Assembly (NCBI RefSeq): GCF_018141525.1
Contig: NZ_CP064655.1
Coordinates: 496,001-560,000, forward strand
Length of the DNA stretch: 64,000 nt
From: Miltoncostaea marina
GTDB lineage: Bacteria > Actinomycetota > Thermoleophilia > Miltoncostaeales > Miltoncostaeaceae
Reading direction: 5' to 3'
Shown: positions 1-9,569 of the stretch, piece after piece
How positions within the stretch are numbered: the stretch's first letter is position 1
Layout of the letters: each line of letters opens with the position of its first letter
Made by a program: the position numbers and the translations under genes
The notes under the pieces: generated by a model
The model's input: the letters and a program-made list of their open reading frames with translations, nothing else
Database searches by the model: none
What the model was told of the DNA's origin: nothing

Positions 1-392
1 CCTCGGTACTGCTGGGCCAGCGCAGGGACTACTGCTCCAGACGCACGCCGCTGAAGGGCCTGCCGTCGGACTTCACGTCCATGCGCCGACAGGTGGCGGC
101 GTCGCGCTTGACCGAGTGCCCGCTTGACGTCCGGTCTGCGACCGGCCGCGGACGACGCTGATGCGGCAGCCGTACCCGGCTGGGCATTCCTAGACATCTC
201 CATCACCTCGTTCCTGCAATGGAAGTCCCTGCTACCACGAGGGTTCCGTAACCTCACTGCAGTGCGGAGGTCGGACGGAGCGCGTTCGCGCGAGCGGGAA
301 CCGAGCCAGCAAGGCCCCGAGGCCGACCGGCCCGGTTGGTAGCCTGAGGCCCCACCTGCTGGGAGGACCCCTGGCGACTACCGGACCTGCCT
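1..392. other. No confident gene; leader of the restriction gene
   Basis: Short open frames occur on both strands but none has a convincing ribosome site, domain or length. The last in-frame stop before the restriction gene is the TGA at 345-347, so that gene cannot begin further left. A purine-rich GGGAGGA at 361-367 is the only candidate ribosome site and lies rather far (about 26 nt) from the GTG start. Confidence 0.4.
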
Positions 393-2849
393 GTGGCTGC
401 TGAGTACAACACCGAGGAAGACGTCCGGGTCAAGTTCCTCGTGCCACTTCTTCAGGCCCGGGGCTACGACACTGCCTCCATCCGCTTTGAGCAGGCGATT
501 GAGGTTCAGGAGGGTCGGAAGCGGAAGACCATTTTCGCGGATGCTGTGGTGTACGCCTCCTCGCAGCATGAGGCGCCGTTGGTCCTCTGCGAGACGAAAG
601 CGCCCTCGGAGGCGCTGACGCGACGAGCCCGAGAGCAAGCCATCTCCTACGCTCGCCTCCTGCCGCGCATCGCGCCGCTCGTCGTATTGACGAACGGTCA
701 CCAGGTTCAGGTCTTTCAGACGCTGAACAAGAACCGGCTCAGCGAGCTGCCCACCCGCGACCAGTTGACCGCTGACGTTGTCGATTTCGTCATCAGTCGA
801 GAACTGCAAGAGGCGCTCAGGATCGAGGCTCGCCACGAGCTCTTCATCATTGACGACGTTCAGAGCTTCAAGACATTGCTTGGCCGCTGCCACAACGCCA
901 TCAGGAACAACGAGGGATTCGACCCGGTCAAGGCCTTCGACGAAATGTCGAAGGTTCTCTTCTGCAAGTTGTACGAGGAAAAGAAGAACACGAACACCAA
1001 CCGGTTCCGGACCGCGGTATTCGACGACACCCTCGACCGTCTCGGCATCAACGTCGTCCGGCAGATATTTGAAGAGACCAAACGCGACCCAGCCTATGCC
1101 GGCCTGTTTCCCCCAGAGGTCGCCATCGACCTACAGGACCGCACCATCCGGAGCATCGTCGAGCTGTTCGAGGACTTCGACCTTTCACTGACGGCGTTCG
1201 ATGTCAAAGGCGAGGCGTTCGAGTACTTCCTTAGCGACACCTTCACGGGCGGCCTGGGGCAGTACTTCACGCCGCGGAACGTGGTCGAGTTCATGGTCGA
1301 TGCCATGAACCTGCGCATTGGCGAGCGCATCATTGACCCGTTCTGCGGCACCGGCGGATTTCTTATCTACGCGTTCGAGGTAGTCGGAGAGAAGATTCGC
1401 CTCCAAGAGTTCTCGGACGAAGAGAAGGCCCGCTGGCGTTTGGAGCTGTCGAATCGGTGCCTCTATGGGACCGATTGGCTGGAGCGAGCCTCGCAGGCCT
1501 GCAAGATGAACATGATGGTCCACGGCGACGGCAGTGCCGGCGTCTTTCGCCATGATGGGTTTGCCAACGTCGAGGACGTCATTACGGAAGACCAGTTCGA
1601 TGTCTGTCTGACGAATCCGCCGTTCGGTTCAGCGGAGACCTCTGGCGCCACACTCGGACGTTACGAGCTCGGCGGCGGGAGAGCGTCCCAGGACCGCATG
1701 GTCCTCGCTATTGAGCGCGTGCTTGACCTTGTGAAGGCCGACGGACGAGTGGCGATGGTCGTGGCGGATGGGCTTCTCGATAACGCATCAATGCGATACG
1801 TCCGCGAGCACCTGCGAACACGGGCGCGCATCCGTGGCGTCGTGAGCCTCAACGCCGAGACGTTCCAAGGCTACGGCGCCCGTGCCAAGACGAGCATTCT
1901 TTTCTTTGAGAAGAAGGGAGAGCACGACGGCGGCGCCCAGGGCCCAGTGTTCATGGCCATGGCCAATAACACGGGCTACGCCCCCAACGGAGCGGCGATT
2001 GCCGGCAACGAGCTGCCGGATATCCTGCTGGACTGGGAAGCGTTCCTGCGTGACGGCACCCTGAGTGAGCCGCGGGCCAACAGCTGGGTGACCACCATTG
2101 GTGACCGACTCGATGCCAAGTTCTACCGACCGGAGGTGAGACGGGCCGGCGGCGACATCGCCGCCGTCGCTGCCGAGGTCGAGGAGGCCCTGAGAGACGT
2201 CGCGGCGGAGCACAGCACGCTCGTCAAGAGACTAAGCGAACTGGCGAGCCGGGTGGATTGGCGTACCACCCTGCTTGGTGAGCTGTTCGACGAGGTTCGG
2301 GACCGCGAACGGGTCGAGCGCGACGCCGTCTACCGGCTCCTTGGCGTCCGCTGGTGGGGAGGCGGCACATTCCTGCGCGAGGAGAAGCCCGGGAGCGCCA
2401 TCAAGGGCCGATATCTGCACCGTGTGCGGGCCGGGCAGCTCATCTATAACCGCCTTTTCGCGTACCGAGGTTCGTTTGCAGTGGTGGCGCCCGAACATGA
2501 TGGCGCCCACGTGTCTAGCGAGTTCCCTACGTTTGTACCTGAGGAGAGGCGTGACACGAGCGAGCTGCTAACGCGTTTCGTTGTCCACGCGCTGAACAGC
2601 CCGCAGTATCTAGAACGCGTCGATGCGCAGTCTACGGGTTCGACCAAGCAAAGCCGCAACCGCTTCCGGCAAGAGCTGTTCGTCGATTTCCCGGTGGAGA
2701 TTCCGGCGAGCGCTACGGCGCTCGAAGAACTAGTGGGTTTGCTGGACAACGCCGCCGCTCTCCGCAGGCGCCAGCACGACCTCGCGCTGGCGGTCACGAA
2801 CCTCCGTGAGGAGGTCTCGCTTTCTCTGCCGTTACCCGGAAGCGGATAG
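393..2849 (+). CDS. Single-chain restriction-modification enzyme (HsdR_N-like nuclease, N6 DNA methylase, HsdS-like specificity domain)
   Basis: An 818-residue protein expected to methylate adenine and cut DNA at its own target. Residues 1-150 resemble the HsdR N-terminal nuclease, with a PD-(D/E)xK pattern D50, E67 and K69. Residues about 270-560 are a type I HsdM-like methylase with SAM motif DPFCGTGGF (315-323) and catalytic NPPFG (408-412). The region from about 560 reads as a target-recognition half of an HsdS subunit, including a coiled-coil stretch. There is no helicase motor, so it resembles type IIG enzymes rather than a type I HsdR. No separate hsdR or hsdS is in the window. Base composition is lower in GC than all neighbours, which suggests recent acquisition. 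The GTG start is the first usable codon after the upstream stop. Confidence 0.8.
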   Translation: MAAEYNTEEDVRVKFLVPLLQARGYDTASIRFEQAIEVQEGRKRKTIFADAVVYASSQHEAPLVLCETKAPSEALTRRAREQAISYARLLPRIAPLVVLTNGHQVQVFQTLNKNRLSELPTRDQLTADVVDFVISRELQEALRIEARHELFIIDDVQSFKTLLGRCHNAIRNNEGFDPVKAFDEMSKVLFCKLYEEKKNTNTNRFRTAVFDDTLDRLGINVVRQIFEETKRDPAYAGLFPPEVAIDLQDRTIRSIVELFEDFDLSLTAFDVKGEAFEYFLSDTFTGGLGQYFTPRNVVEFMVDAMNLRIGERIIDPFCGTGGFLIYAFEVVGEKIRLQEFSDEEKARWRLELSNRCLYGTDWLERASQACKMNMMVHGDGSAGVFRHDGFANVEDVITEDQFDVCLTNPPFGSAETSGATLGRYELGGGRASQDRMVLAIERVLDLVKADGRVAMVVADGLLDNASMRYVREHLRTRARIRGVVSLNAETFQGYGARAKTSILFFEKKGEHDGGAQGPVFMAMANNTGYAPNGAAIAGNELPDILLDWEAFLRDGTLSEPRANSWVTTIGDRLDAKFYRPEVRRAGGDIAAVAAEVEEALRDVAAEHSTLVKRLSELASRVDWRTTLLGELFDEVRDRERVERDAVYRLLGVRWWGGGTFLREEKPGSAIKGRYLHRVRAGQLIYNRLFAYRGSFAVVAPEHDGAHVSSEFPTFVPEERRDTSELLTRFVVHALNSPQYLERVDAQSTGSTKQSRNRFRQELFVDFPVEIPASATALEELVGLLDNAAALRRRQHDLALAVTNLREEVSLSLPLPGSG

Positions 2850-3234
2850 CAGCGACGGCAGCCCCGCTATGACCGCGCGCGCTCAGTAAGTAAGGACAAC
2901 TCCTAGCCGGCGGCTTCCGCCGCCCCTGGCTTCGTCAGGTCGCGCGCCTGACGTCAAGGACTGTTCGCCCACCAGGATGTCGCTGCGGCCGCCCGTGCGC
3001 GGAACTGCCAAGTCCACGGGTGGGTCATGGTTTCGAGCTGGGGACGGCCAAGAGCAACATCAGGCGGATCTCCGGAGGCTCCTCTCTGCGGGCTACGGGT
3101 CGCGAACTCCTATCGACAGCGTCTAGGTCAGCGACCACGGCTGCATCGACGGCCGGTGGGGCGGACGGCGGGGCCGCCGCTTACGCTCGGGAACGGGGGA
3201 ACAGGGCCGCCGTGCCGTTGAGCCCGCGCGGGCC
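2850..3234. other. Intergenic, convergent gene ends; one GC hairpin
   Basis: The restriction gene ends on the left strand and the CopB-like gene ends from the right, so this gap holds two 3' ends. A small hairpin with arms CGGCGG (2908-2913) and CCGCCG (2917-2922) may act as a terminator, although no T tract follows. Nothing else is supported. Confidence 0.4.
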
Positions 3235-5706
3235 TCACGCCTCGACCGGCCGCTCCGATAGGTCGGCGTGCCGGGCCGGCTCCGCCTCGTCGGCGGCGCG
3301 CGGAAGCCGCAGCCGCTTGAGTAGCAGGGCGTTGAACGCGACGAGGAAACTGGAGCCCGACATGGAGAGTGCGGCGATCTCGGGCCGCAGGACGAGGTCC
3401 AGTGACGGCTCGAAGACACCCGCGGCGATCGGCAGCGCGATCGCGTTGTACCCGATCGCCCAGCCGAGGTTCTGGCGCATCTTGCGCAGGGTGCCCCGGC
3501 CGATCTGCAGGGCGACGGGGACGTCAAGGGGGTCGGAGCGCATCAGCACGACGTCGGCCGTCTCGATGGCGACGTCGGTTCCCGCGCCGATCGCGATGCC
3601 AAGGTCCGCCTGAGCCAGCGCCGGGGCGTCGTTGACGCCGTCGCCGACCATGGCGACGCGCCTCCCCTCGCGCTGGAGTTCAGCCACCTTCGACGACTTG
3701 TCCTCGGGGAGGACCTCGGCGATCACGGTGTCGATGCCGAGCTGGTCCGCGATCCGCCGGGCGGTGGCCTCATTGTCGCCGGTCAGCATCACCACCCGCA
3801 CGCCGGACTCGTGGAGCGCCGCGACCGCCTCCGCCGCGGTCTCACGGGCCGCGTCGGCCAGAGCGATCACCGCCGCGGCGCGGCCGTCGATCGCCACCAG
3901 AACTGCGGTCCGTCCGGCGGCGGCGAGCTCGTCCCGGCGCCCGGCGAGCGAGCCGAGATCCACGCCCTCCTGTCCCATGAGCCGCCGGTTGCCGACGGCG
4001 ATGCGGCGGCCGCCGACCTCGGCGACCGCGCCGTGGCCGGGGACGTTCCGGAACGCGCTCGCCTCGAGCACGGGCACCCCGCGCTCCTCTGCGCGGCGGA
4101 CGATCGCGGCGGCGAGCGGGTGCTCCGAGTCGCGCTCGACCGCGGCGACGAGGGCCAGCAGCTCGTCCTCTGGGATGCCGTCGGTGGCGACGTCTGTCAC
4201 CTCCGGCTCGCCCTTCGTCAGGGTGCCGGTCTTGTCCATGACGACCGTGTCGATCCTGGCGGACGTCTCGATGGCCGTGGCGTTCTTGAACAGCACTCCG
4301 CGCTTGGCGCCGAGCCCGGCGCCGACCATGATCGCCGTCGGCGTCGCGAGGCCGAGTGCGTCGGGGCAGGTGATCACCACCACGGTGATCGCGAAGAGCA
4401 GCGCGACCTCCACCGACGCGCCGACAGCCAGCCAGGTGAGGAACGTGGCCGTCCCGCCCACGAGCGCGACCAGGACGAGCCAGAAGGCGGCCCGGTCCGC
4501 GAGTCGTTGACCGGGCGCCTTCGAGTTCTGGGCCTCCTGCACGAGGGCGACGATCTGGGCGAGGGCGGTGTCGGCGCCGACCTTCGTCGCGCGCGCGCGC
4601 AGCGTCCCCGTCGTGTTGACGGACCCGCCGATCACCTCGTCGCCGGGCGCCTTCGCCACGGGCAGGCTCTCGCCGGTGACGAGCGACTCGTCGATCTCGG
4701 ACTCGCCCTCCTCCACCAGTCCGTCAACGGGGACCTTGGCGCCCGGACGGATGAGCAGCAGCTCGCCGACGGCCACCTCGGCGGTCGGCACCTCGACCGC
4801 CTCGCCGTCCCGCATCACGAGGGCCATGGGCGGCGACAGCTCGAGCAGCGTGCGGATCGCGTCGTTCGCGCCGCCCCTGGCGCGCATCTCGAACCAGTGC
4901 CCCAGCAGGACGAAGGCCGTGAGGACCGTGGCGGCCTCGTAGAACACCTCACCGCCCCCGCTGAGAGTCACCCCGAGGCTGTAGAGCCAGCCCGCGCCGA
5001 CCGCCACCGCGACCAGGACCATCATGTCAAGCGTGCGTGCTCGAAGCGCGCGGTACGCGCCGTCGAAGAAGATCCACGCCGAGTAGAAGACCACCGGGAT
5101 CGACAGCAGCAGCGAGAACACGTCATCGCGCAAGCCGAACGGCGCGGCGACGTCGAAGCCGAGGACATCCCGGCCGATCGGCGACCAGAGCAGGATGGGG
5201 ATCGACAGGAGCGCGGCGACCAGGAAGCGGTTGCGCATGTCCCGGACCATCGCGTCCATCGACATGCCGGCGTGATGACCGCCGTGGCCCATGATTTCCT
5301 GCGGGCTCCGGCCGGCATGGCCGCCGTCCGTGTGCGCCATCCCGGGGGCGTGTCCGTGCCCGATCCGAGCGTGGTCGTGGTGGGCCATCGCCGGCATGTC
5401 GTTCCCAGCAGGCGCCGGCGCGCCGCCGTTCACCGCGGTCGGCTCGCCCATGGGATCGCAGACATGCGCCGGCACCGACTGGCCCGCGCAGTGGTAGCCG
5501 CAATCCCGCACCCACTCCGCGAGCTCCGCAACCGAGGTCAGGTCGGGGTCGAAGACGACGTTGGCAGTCTGCGCCACCGGATTGGCCTCGACCGAGATGA
5601 CGCCGGTGCGCCGCGACAGGACCGACTCGGCCACCGCCTTCTCGGTCGCCCAGTGCACCCCCGACACTTCGATCACGGCGGTCGTCCGCCGTCCGTCTGT
5701 GGACAT
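3235..5706 (-). CDS. CopB-like heavy-metal P1B-type ATPase with His-rich N-terminus and CPD motif
   Basis: An 823-residue membrane pump predicted to export copper or a related ion at the cost of ATP. The N-terminus has an HMA-like fold (about residues 8-72) in which the usual CxxC is replaced by a GVHWATEKA loop. A His/Met-rich stretch (about 100-150) follows, as in CopB pumps. Conserved P-type motifs are present: TGES actuator loop, phosphorylation D491 in DKTGTLT, SEHP, and GDGVNDAP hinge. The membrane metal motif is C447-P-D449, instead of CPC (CopA) or CPH (classical CopB), followed by ALGLATP. The ATG at 5706 is preceded by GAGGAGGG. The open frame runs 173 codons further upstream, but that part lies over csoR and is not coding. 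It is divergent from copZ and downstream of csoR, so CsoR control is likely. The metal is inferred. Confidence 0.85.
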   Translation of the reverse strand: MSTDGRRTTAVIEVSGVHWATEKAVAESVLSRRTGVISVEANPVAQTANVVFDPDLTSVAELAEWVRDCGYHCAGQSVPAHVCDPMGEPTAVNGGAPAPAGNDMPAMAHHDHARIGHGHAPGMAHTDGGHAGRSPQEIMGHGGHHAGMSMDAMVRDMRNRFLVAALLSIPILLWSPIGRDVLGFDVAAPFGLRDDVFSLLLSIPVVFYSAWIFFDGAYRALRARTLDMMVLVAVAVGAGWLYSLGVTLSGGGEVFYEAATVLTAFVLLGHWFEMRARGGANDAIRTLLELSPPMALVMRDGEAVEVPTAEVAVGELLLIRPGAKVPVDGLVEEGESEIDESLVTGESLPVAKAPGDEVIGGSVNTTGTLRARATKVGADTALAQIVALVQEAQNSKAPGQRLADRAAFWLVLVALVGGTATFLTWLAVGASVEVALLFAITVVVITCPDALGLATPTAIMVGAGLGAKRGVLFKNATAIETSARIDTVVMDKTGTLTKGEPEVTDVATDGIPEDELLALVAAVERDSEHPLAAAIVRRAEERGVPVLEASAFRNVPGHGAVAEVGGRRIAVGNRRLMGQEGVDLGSLAGRRDELAAAGRTAVLVAIDGRAAAVIALADAARETAAEAVAALHESGVRVVMLTGDNEATARRIADQLGIDTVIAEVLPEDKSSKVAELQREGRRVAMVGDGVNDAPALAQADLGIAIGAGTDVAIETADVVLMRSDPLDVPVALQIGRGTLRKMRQNLGWAIGYNAIALPIAAGVFEPSLDLVLRPEIAALSMSGSSFLVAFNALLLKRLRLPRAADEAEPARHADLSERPVEA

Positions 5707-5732
5707 GACGATCCCTCCTCGCTCGTTCGCGG

Positions 5733-6044
5733 CTACCGGCGGCCGACCAGGCGGACGAGCGCCTTCATCAGCTCCTCGCGTCGCGCCTCCTGGTCGTCGG
5801 GCCCCGCGTCGAGCAGGCAGTGGCGGGTGTGGTCGTCGACGAGCGCGAGGGCGACCTTGTCGAGCGCTGCCTGGGCGGCGCTGATCTGCTGGAGCACGTC
5901 GATGCAATAGCGGTCGTCCTCGACCATGCCGGCGATGCCGCGTACCTGCCCTTCGACGCGGCGCAGGCGCTTGAGCACGGCGTCCTTGCCGCCTGCTGCG
6001 GCGTAGCCGGGGACGTGCTGATGGGGCTTCCTCTGCGTCGTCAT
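5733..6044 (-). CDS. csoR: CsoR-type copper-sensing repressor (element copy)
   Basis: A 103-residue all-helical DNA-binding repressor of the CsoR/RcnR family. It should release its operator when Cu(I) is bound. The three copper ligands fit the family pattern: C47 (in RYCIDVL), H72 and C76 (in HTRHC). The VEGQVRGI signature of the family is also present. ATG at 6044 is chosen because it gives the normal family length, and an upstream extension would cross the operator palindrome. The copB-like gene follows 26 nt downstream on the same strand, and copZ is divergent. A very similar protein is encoded at 56852-57160. Confidence 0.95.
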   Translation of the reverse strand: MTTQRKPHQHVPGYAAAGGKDAVLKRLRRVEGQVRGIAGMVEDDRYCIDVLQQISAAQAALDKVALALVDDHTRHCLLDAGPDDQEARREELMKALVRLVGRR

Positions 6045-6050
6045 ACGCCC

Positions 6051-6107
6051 AGGCTTGCATACAGGGACGGGGTATGCAAGCCTGCCAGCTAGTACTCCCC
6101 CCTTGTA
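6051..6107. promoter_or_regulatory. Divergent csoR/copZ operator with two CsoR boxes
   Basis: A perfect 12-bp inverted repeat (AGGCTTGCATAC at 6051-6062, GTATGCAAGCCT at 6072-6083) encloses a 15-bp box TACAGGGACGGGGTA (6060-6074). A second 15-bp box, TACTCCCCCCTTGTA, is at 6093-6107, 33 bp further on and just before the copZ ribosome site (AGGAG, 6109-6113). Both fit the CsoR type of site (TAC, G-run, GTA) and match the boxes at the second copper cassette near 57.2 kb. Binding of the adjacent CsoR is inferred. Confidence 0.75.
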
Positions 6108-6120
6108 TAGGAGCGAGAAG

Positions 6121-6333
6121 ATGTCGATGAGCAACGAGCGGATCTACACAGTCGCGGGTATGACGTGCGGACACTGCCGCGCGGCGGTCACCGAGGAGGT
6201 CGTCGCCGTGCCTGGCGTGACCCACGTCGATGTCGATCTGTCCACCGGCCGGCTCGCGGTGGTGGGCGATGGCATCACCGACGAGGCGATCGCGGCGGCG
6301 GTGACCGAGGCGGGATACACCCTGCAGTCGTGA
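6121..6333 (+). CDS. copZ: CopZ-like copper chaperone (HMA domain)
   Basis: A 70-residue cytosolic metallochaperone consisting of one HMA ferredoxin-like domain. The Cu(I) site is GMTCGHC with C16 and C19. It should pass Cu(I) to the CopA encoded downstream. ATG at 6121 is preceded by AGGAG at 6109-6113. The stop codon overlaps the GTG of the next gene, which suggests translational coupling in a copZ-exported protein-copA operon. The paralogue is at 57277-57486. Confidence 0.93.
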   Translation: MSMSNERIYTVAGMTCGHCRAAVTEEVVAVPGVTHVDVDLSTGRLAVVGDGITDEAIAAAVTEAGYTLQS

Positions 6334-7199
6334 CCGCGCCCGCCCGCATCGCGGCGTTCGTCGCCATCCTCGCGGCCACGTTCGGCCTGGCGGCCGTCGC
6401 GGGAGGCGCGCTGGAGCCGCTCCGCGCGGATGGCGGCGAGCGCCCGGCCGGCGGCCACCCAGAGGCGCACGGCGGCGCCGAGGAGCCTGCGCCGGAGCCT
6501 GCGCGACCCCGGGGCCTGGCCGTAGCGGACGCTGGGTATCGGCTGGTGCTCGAGCCGGCCTCGCCGTCGATCGGCAGGCCGGTCGACCTCACCTTTCGCG
6601 TGCTGCGACGCGACGGACGTCCCGTGGAGGACTTCGAGCAGCAGCACGAGCGGGCGATGCACCTGATCGTCGTGCGTCGTGACCTCACCGGCTACCAGCA
6701 CGTACATCCCGTGCGCGGCACAGGCGGCCGCTGGACTGTCCGGCTCACCCTGCCGGAGGCGGGGGTCTACCGCGCATTCGCCGACTTCCGCGCCGGTGGA
6801 CGCGACGTGACGCTCGCAACGGATGTCCTGGTCTCCGGCGTGTTCCGTCCACGCGCGCTGCCTGCGCCGGTCGCTCGCGTCCGTGCGGACCGATACGAGG
6901 GCCGCCTGATCACGGGCGGGCTCTCGCCTGGCGCCGAGGCTCAGCTCACGTACGAGATCAGCCGCGCCGGCGTGCCGGCAACGGGTCTCGAGCCGTACCT
7001 CGGCGCCGACGGGCACCTCGTCGCGCTGCGGGAGGGCGACCTCGCCTTCCTGCACGTCCATCCGGAGCCGGCGTCGCGACCGGGGCGCGTGGCGTTCGGC
7101 GCGACGCTGCCGTCGGTCGGCCGCTATCGACTCTTCCTGCAGTTCAAGATCGACGGCCGCGTCCGGACCGTCGGCCACACCTTGGAGGTCGCTCCGTGA
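6330..7199 (+). CDS. Exported His-rich protein of the copper cassette (element copy)
   Basis: A 289-residue protein with an N-terminal hydrophobic helix, probably a membrane anchor, followed by a Gly/His-rich linker and two beta-rich halves. Repeated histidine motifs stand out: a [17 protein letters not shown] stretch in the first half, and DGHLVAL with FLHVHP in the second. They look like extracytoplasmic metal sites. It has no firm named family for me. Its fixed place between copZ and copA in both cassettes implies a role in periplasmic or surface copper handling. GTG at 6330 overlaps the copZ stop, and its own stop overlaps the copA start. The alternative long upstream reading frame is only the copZ shadow. 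Confidence 0.8.
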   Translation: MTAPARIAAFVAILAATFGLAAVAGGALEPLRADGGERPAGGHPEAHGGAEEPAPEPARPRGLAVADAGYRLVLEPASPSIGRPVDLTFRVLRRDGRPVEDFEQQHERAMHLIVVRRDLTGYQHVHPVRGTGGRWTVRLTLPEAGVYRAFADFRAGGRDVTLATDVLVSGVFRPRALPAPVARVRADRYEGRLITGGLSPGAEAQLTYEISRAGVPATGLEPYLGADGHLVALREGDLAFLHVHPEPASRPGRVAFGATLPSVGRYRLFLQFKIDGRVRTVGHTLEVAP

Positions 7200-9505
7200 G
7201 CTCACCCGGCGGCGTCCCCGAGCGCCTCGAGCTCCCGATCACCGGGATGACGTGCGCCTCGTGCGCCGCTCGCGTGGAGAAGCGCCTCAACCGCCTGGAG
7301 GGCGTGGAGGCGTCGGTCAACTACGCGACCGAGACCGCGTCGGTGGCGTTCGACCCCGGCGTGGTGCCACCCGAACGCCTGGTGGAGGCCGTCGAGCAGG
7401 CGGGCTACGGCGTGCGCCCGTCCGTCGCCGCCACCACGGGCACCGAGCAGCCGGCGGACGTGGACCCGACCGCGGCGCTGAGGCGGCGGCTCGTCGTGTC
7501 CGCGGTGCTGTCGCTGCCGGTCCTGGTGCTGTCCATGGTGCCGGCGCTCCAGTTCGACTACTGGGGCTGGCTCGCGCTCCAGCTGACGACGCCGGTCGTC
7601 CTGTGGGGCGGCTGGCCGTTCCACCGAGCCGCCTGGATCAACCTCCGCCACGGCGCCGCCACGATGGACACGCTCATCTCGGTCGGCACGCTCGCCGCGC
7701 TGGGCTGGTCGGCGGTCGCGCTGTTCTTCCTCGGCGCCGGCGAGCCGGACATGCGGATGGCGTTCGACCTGATCGTCGACCCGGGCGCGGAGTCGCATCA
7801 CATCTACCTCGAGGTGGCCGCGGTCGTCACGACCTTCATCCTGGCCGGCCGATACTTCGAGGCCCGGGCGAAGCGGCGGGCGGGCGCCGCGCTCGCAGCG
7901 CTGCTCGAGCTCGGCGCGAAGGATGTGGCGCTGCTCGACGACGACGGCGGCGAGCGGCGCATACCGATCGGCGATCTCGCGGTCGGTGACCGATTCCTGG
8001 TGCGCCCCGGCGAGAAGATCGCGACGGACGGCGTCGTCGAGGAGGGTGCCTCGGCCGTCGACGCATCGATGCTGACCGGCGAGAGCGTGCCAGTAGAGGT
8101 GGGGCCTGGCGCCCCGCTGGCCGGAGCGACGATCAACGCCGGCGGGCGCCTGGTGGTCCGTGCGACCCGGGTGGGGTCGGACACCGCTCTGGCGCAGATC
8201 GCGCGGCTCGTCACCGAGGCGCAGTCGGGGAAGGCGGCGGTCCAGCGTCTCGCCGATCGCATCTCGGCAGTGTTCGTGCCCGTCGTGATGGCCCTCGCCG
8301 CCGGGACGCTCGGCTTCTGGCTCGCCAACGGCGCGGGCGCCACGTTCGCGTTCACGGCCGCGGTTGCGGTGCTGATCATCGCCTGCCCGTGCGCGCTCGG
8401 GCTCGCCACGCCGACCGCGCTGCTGGTCGGGACGGGCCGCGGCGCGCAGCTCGGCATCCTGATCAAGGGGCCCGAGGTGCTGGAGTCGACGCGCCGGGTC
8501 GACACGGTGGTGCTGGACAAGACCGGCACCGTCACCAGCGGCGAGATGGCCGTGATCGACGTCGCCGTCGCGACGGGCGGGGACCGTGCGGAGGCGCTGC
8601 GGCTGGTCGGCGCCCTCGAGGACGGCTCCGAGCACCCGATCGCGCGCGCCATCGCCCGCGCGGCTCGCACAGAGCTTGGCGCGCTGCCGGCGCCGGAGTC
8701 CTTCACCAACCGCGAAGGCCTCGGCGTGGAGGGCGTCGTGGACGGGCGGTCGATCGTGGTCGGCCGGCCGATGCTGCTCGCCGACTGGGGCCTCCGCCTG
8801 CCGACGGCGCTCGAGACGGCCCTCCACGCCGCGCAGGGTGCCGGCGCCACGGCGGTCGCCGCCGCCTGGGACGGCGAGGCCCGCGCGCTCTTCGTCGTCG
8901 CCGACACGATCAAGCCGTCGAGCGCCGAGGCGATACGGCGCCTGCGAGAGCTGGGGCTGCGACCGGTGTTGCTGACGGGCGACAACGAGGCCACCGCGCG
9001 GGCGGTGGCCGCCGAGGTCGGCATCGACGAGGTGATCGCGGAGGTGCTCCCCGCGGACAAGGTGACCGTCGTCCGTCGCCTGCAGGACGACGGGCGGGTG
9101 GTGGCGATGGTCGGCGACGGCGTGAACGACGCCCCCGCGCTGGCACAGGCGGATCTCGGCTTGGCCATCGGCACCGGCACAGATGTCGCGATCGAGTCCT
9201 CGGATCTGACGCTCATCTCGGGCGACCTGCGAGCCGCGGCGGACGCGATCCGGCTATCGCGACGCACGCTCCGAACCATCAAGGGCAACCTGTTCTGGGC
9301 CTTCGCCTACAACGTGGCCGCCCTGCCGCTCGCCGCTGCGGGCTACCTCAACCCGCTGGTCGCGGGCGCCGCGATGGGGCTCTCCAGCGTGTTCGTCGTC
9401 TCGAACAGCCTGCGCCTGCGGGCCTTCGGCCGGCTACGAGCGGACGACGATCTTCCGTCCCCTCCGGCGTCGGCCGGTCGGACGGCGGTCGCCGCCAGAA
9501 CCTGA
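7196..9505 (+). CDS. copA: CopA-type Cu(I)-exporting P1B ATPase (element copy)
   Basis: A 769-residue P1B-1 pump for cytosolic Cu(I). It has one N-terminal HMA domain (C20 and C23 in GMTCASC), eight predicted membrane helices, a TGES actuator loop, C397-P-C399 in the transport helix, phosphorylation D441 in [11 protein letters not shown] and GDGVNDAP. Conserved NxxxYN and MxxSS type residues in the last helices (AFAYN, MGLSS) support Cu(I) specificity. GTG at 7196 overlaps the upstream stop in a GTGA. The protein is closely similar along its length to the chromosomal CopA at 58358-60589, and differs most in the linker after the HMA domain and at the C-terminus. Confidence 0.95.
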   Translation: MSSPGGVPERLELPITGMTCASCAARVEKRLNRLEGVEASVNYATETASVAFDPGVVPPERLVEAVEQAGYGVRPSVAATTGTEQPADVDPTAALRRRLVVSAVLSLPVLVLSMVPALQFDYWGWLALQLTTPVVLWGGWPFHRAAWINLRHGAATMDTLISVGTLAALGWSAVALFFLGAGEPDMRMAFDLIVDPGAESHHIYLEVAAVVTTFILAGRYFEARAKRRAGAALAALLELGAKDVALLDDDGGERRIPIGDLAVGDRFLVRPGEKIATDGVVEEGASAVDASMLTGESVPVEVGPGAPLAGATINAGGRLVVRATRVGSDTALAQIARLVTEAQSGKAAVQRLADRISAVFVPVVMALAAGTLGFWLANGAGATFAFTAAVAVLIIACPCALGLATPTALLVGTGRGAQLGILIKGPEVLESTRRVDTVVLDKTGTVTSGEMAVIDVAVATGGDRAEALRLVGALEDGSEHPIARAIARAARTELGALPAPESFTNREGLGVEGVVDGRSIVVGRPMLLADWGLRLPTALETALHAAQGAGATAVAAAWDGEARALFVVADTIKPSSAEAIRRLRELGLRPVLLTGDNEATARAVAAEVGIDEVIAEVLPADKVTVVRRLQDDGRVVAMVGDGVNDAPALAQADLGLAIGTGTDVAIESSDLTLISGDLRAAADAIRLSRRTLRTIKGNLFWAFAYNVAALPLAAAGYLNPLVAGAAMGLSSVFVVSNSLRLRAFGRLRADDDLPSPPASAGRTAVAART

Positions 9506-9569
9506 CCTCTCGGCGCTGGCATGCAGCCAGGAGCGCGGCGGCGTGGCGCCGAGCTCCTGGCCCGAGCGC

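Noticed and set aside
124-342. 72-codon plus-strand frame at the window start
   Set aside because: No recognisable feature; it ends just before the restriction gene leader.
5707-6225. N-terminal extension of the CopB-like ATPase through the csoR gene
   Set aside because: The extension is in a different frame from CsoR on the same strand, is Arg/Pro-rich, and a strong ribosome site marks the ATG at 5706.
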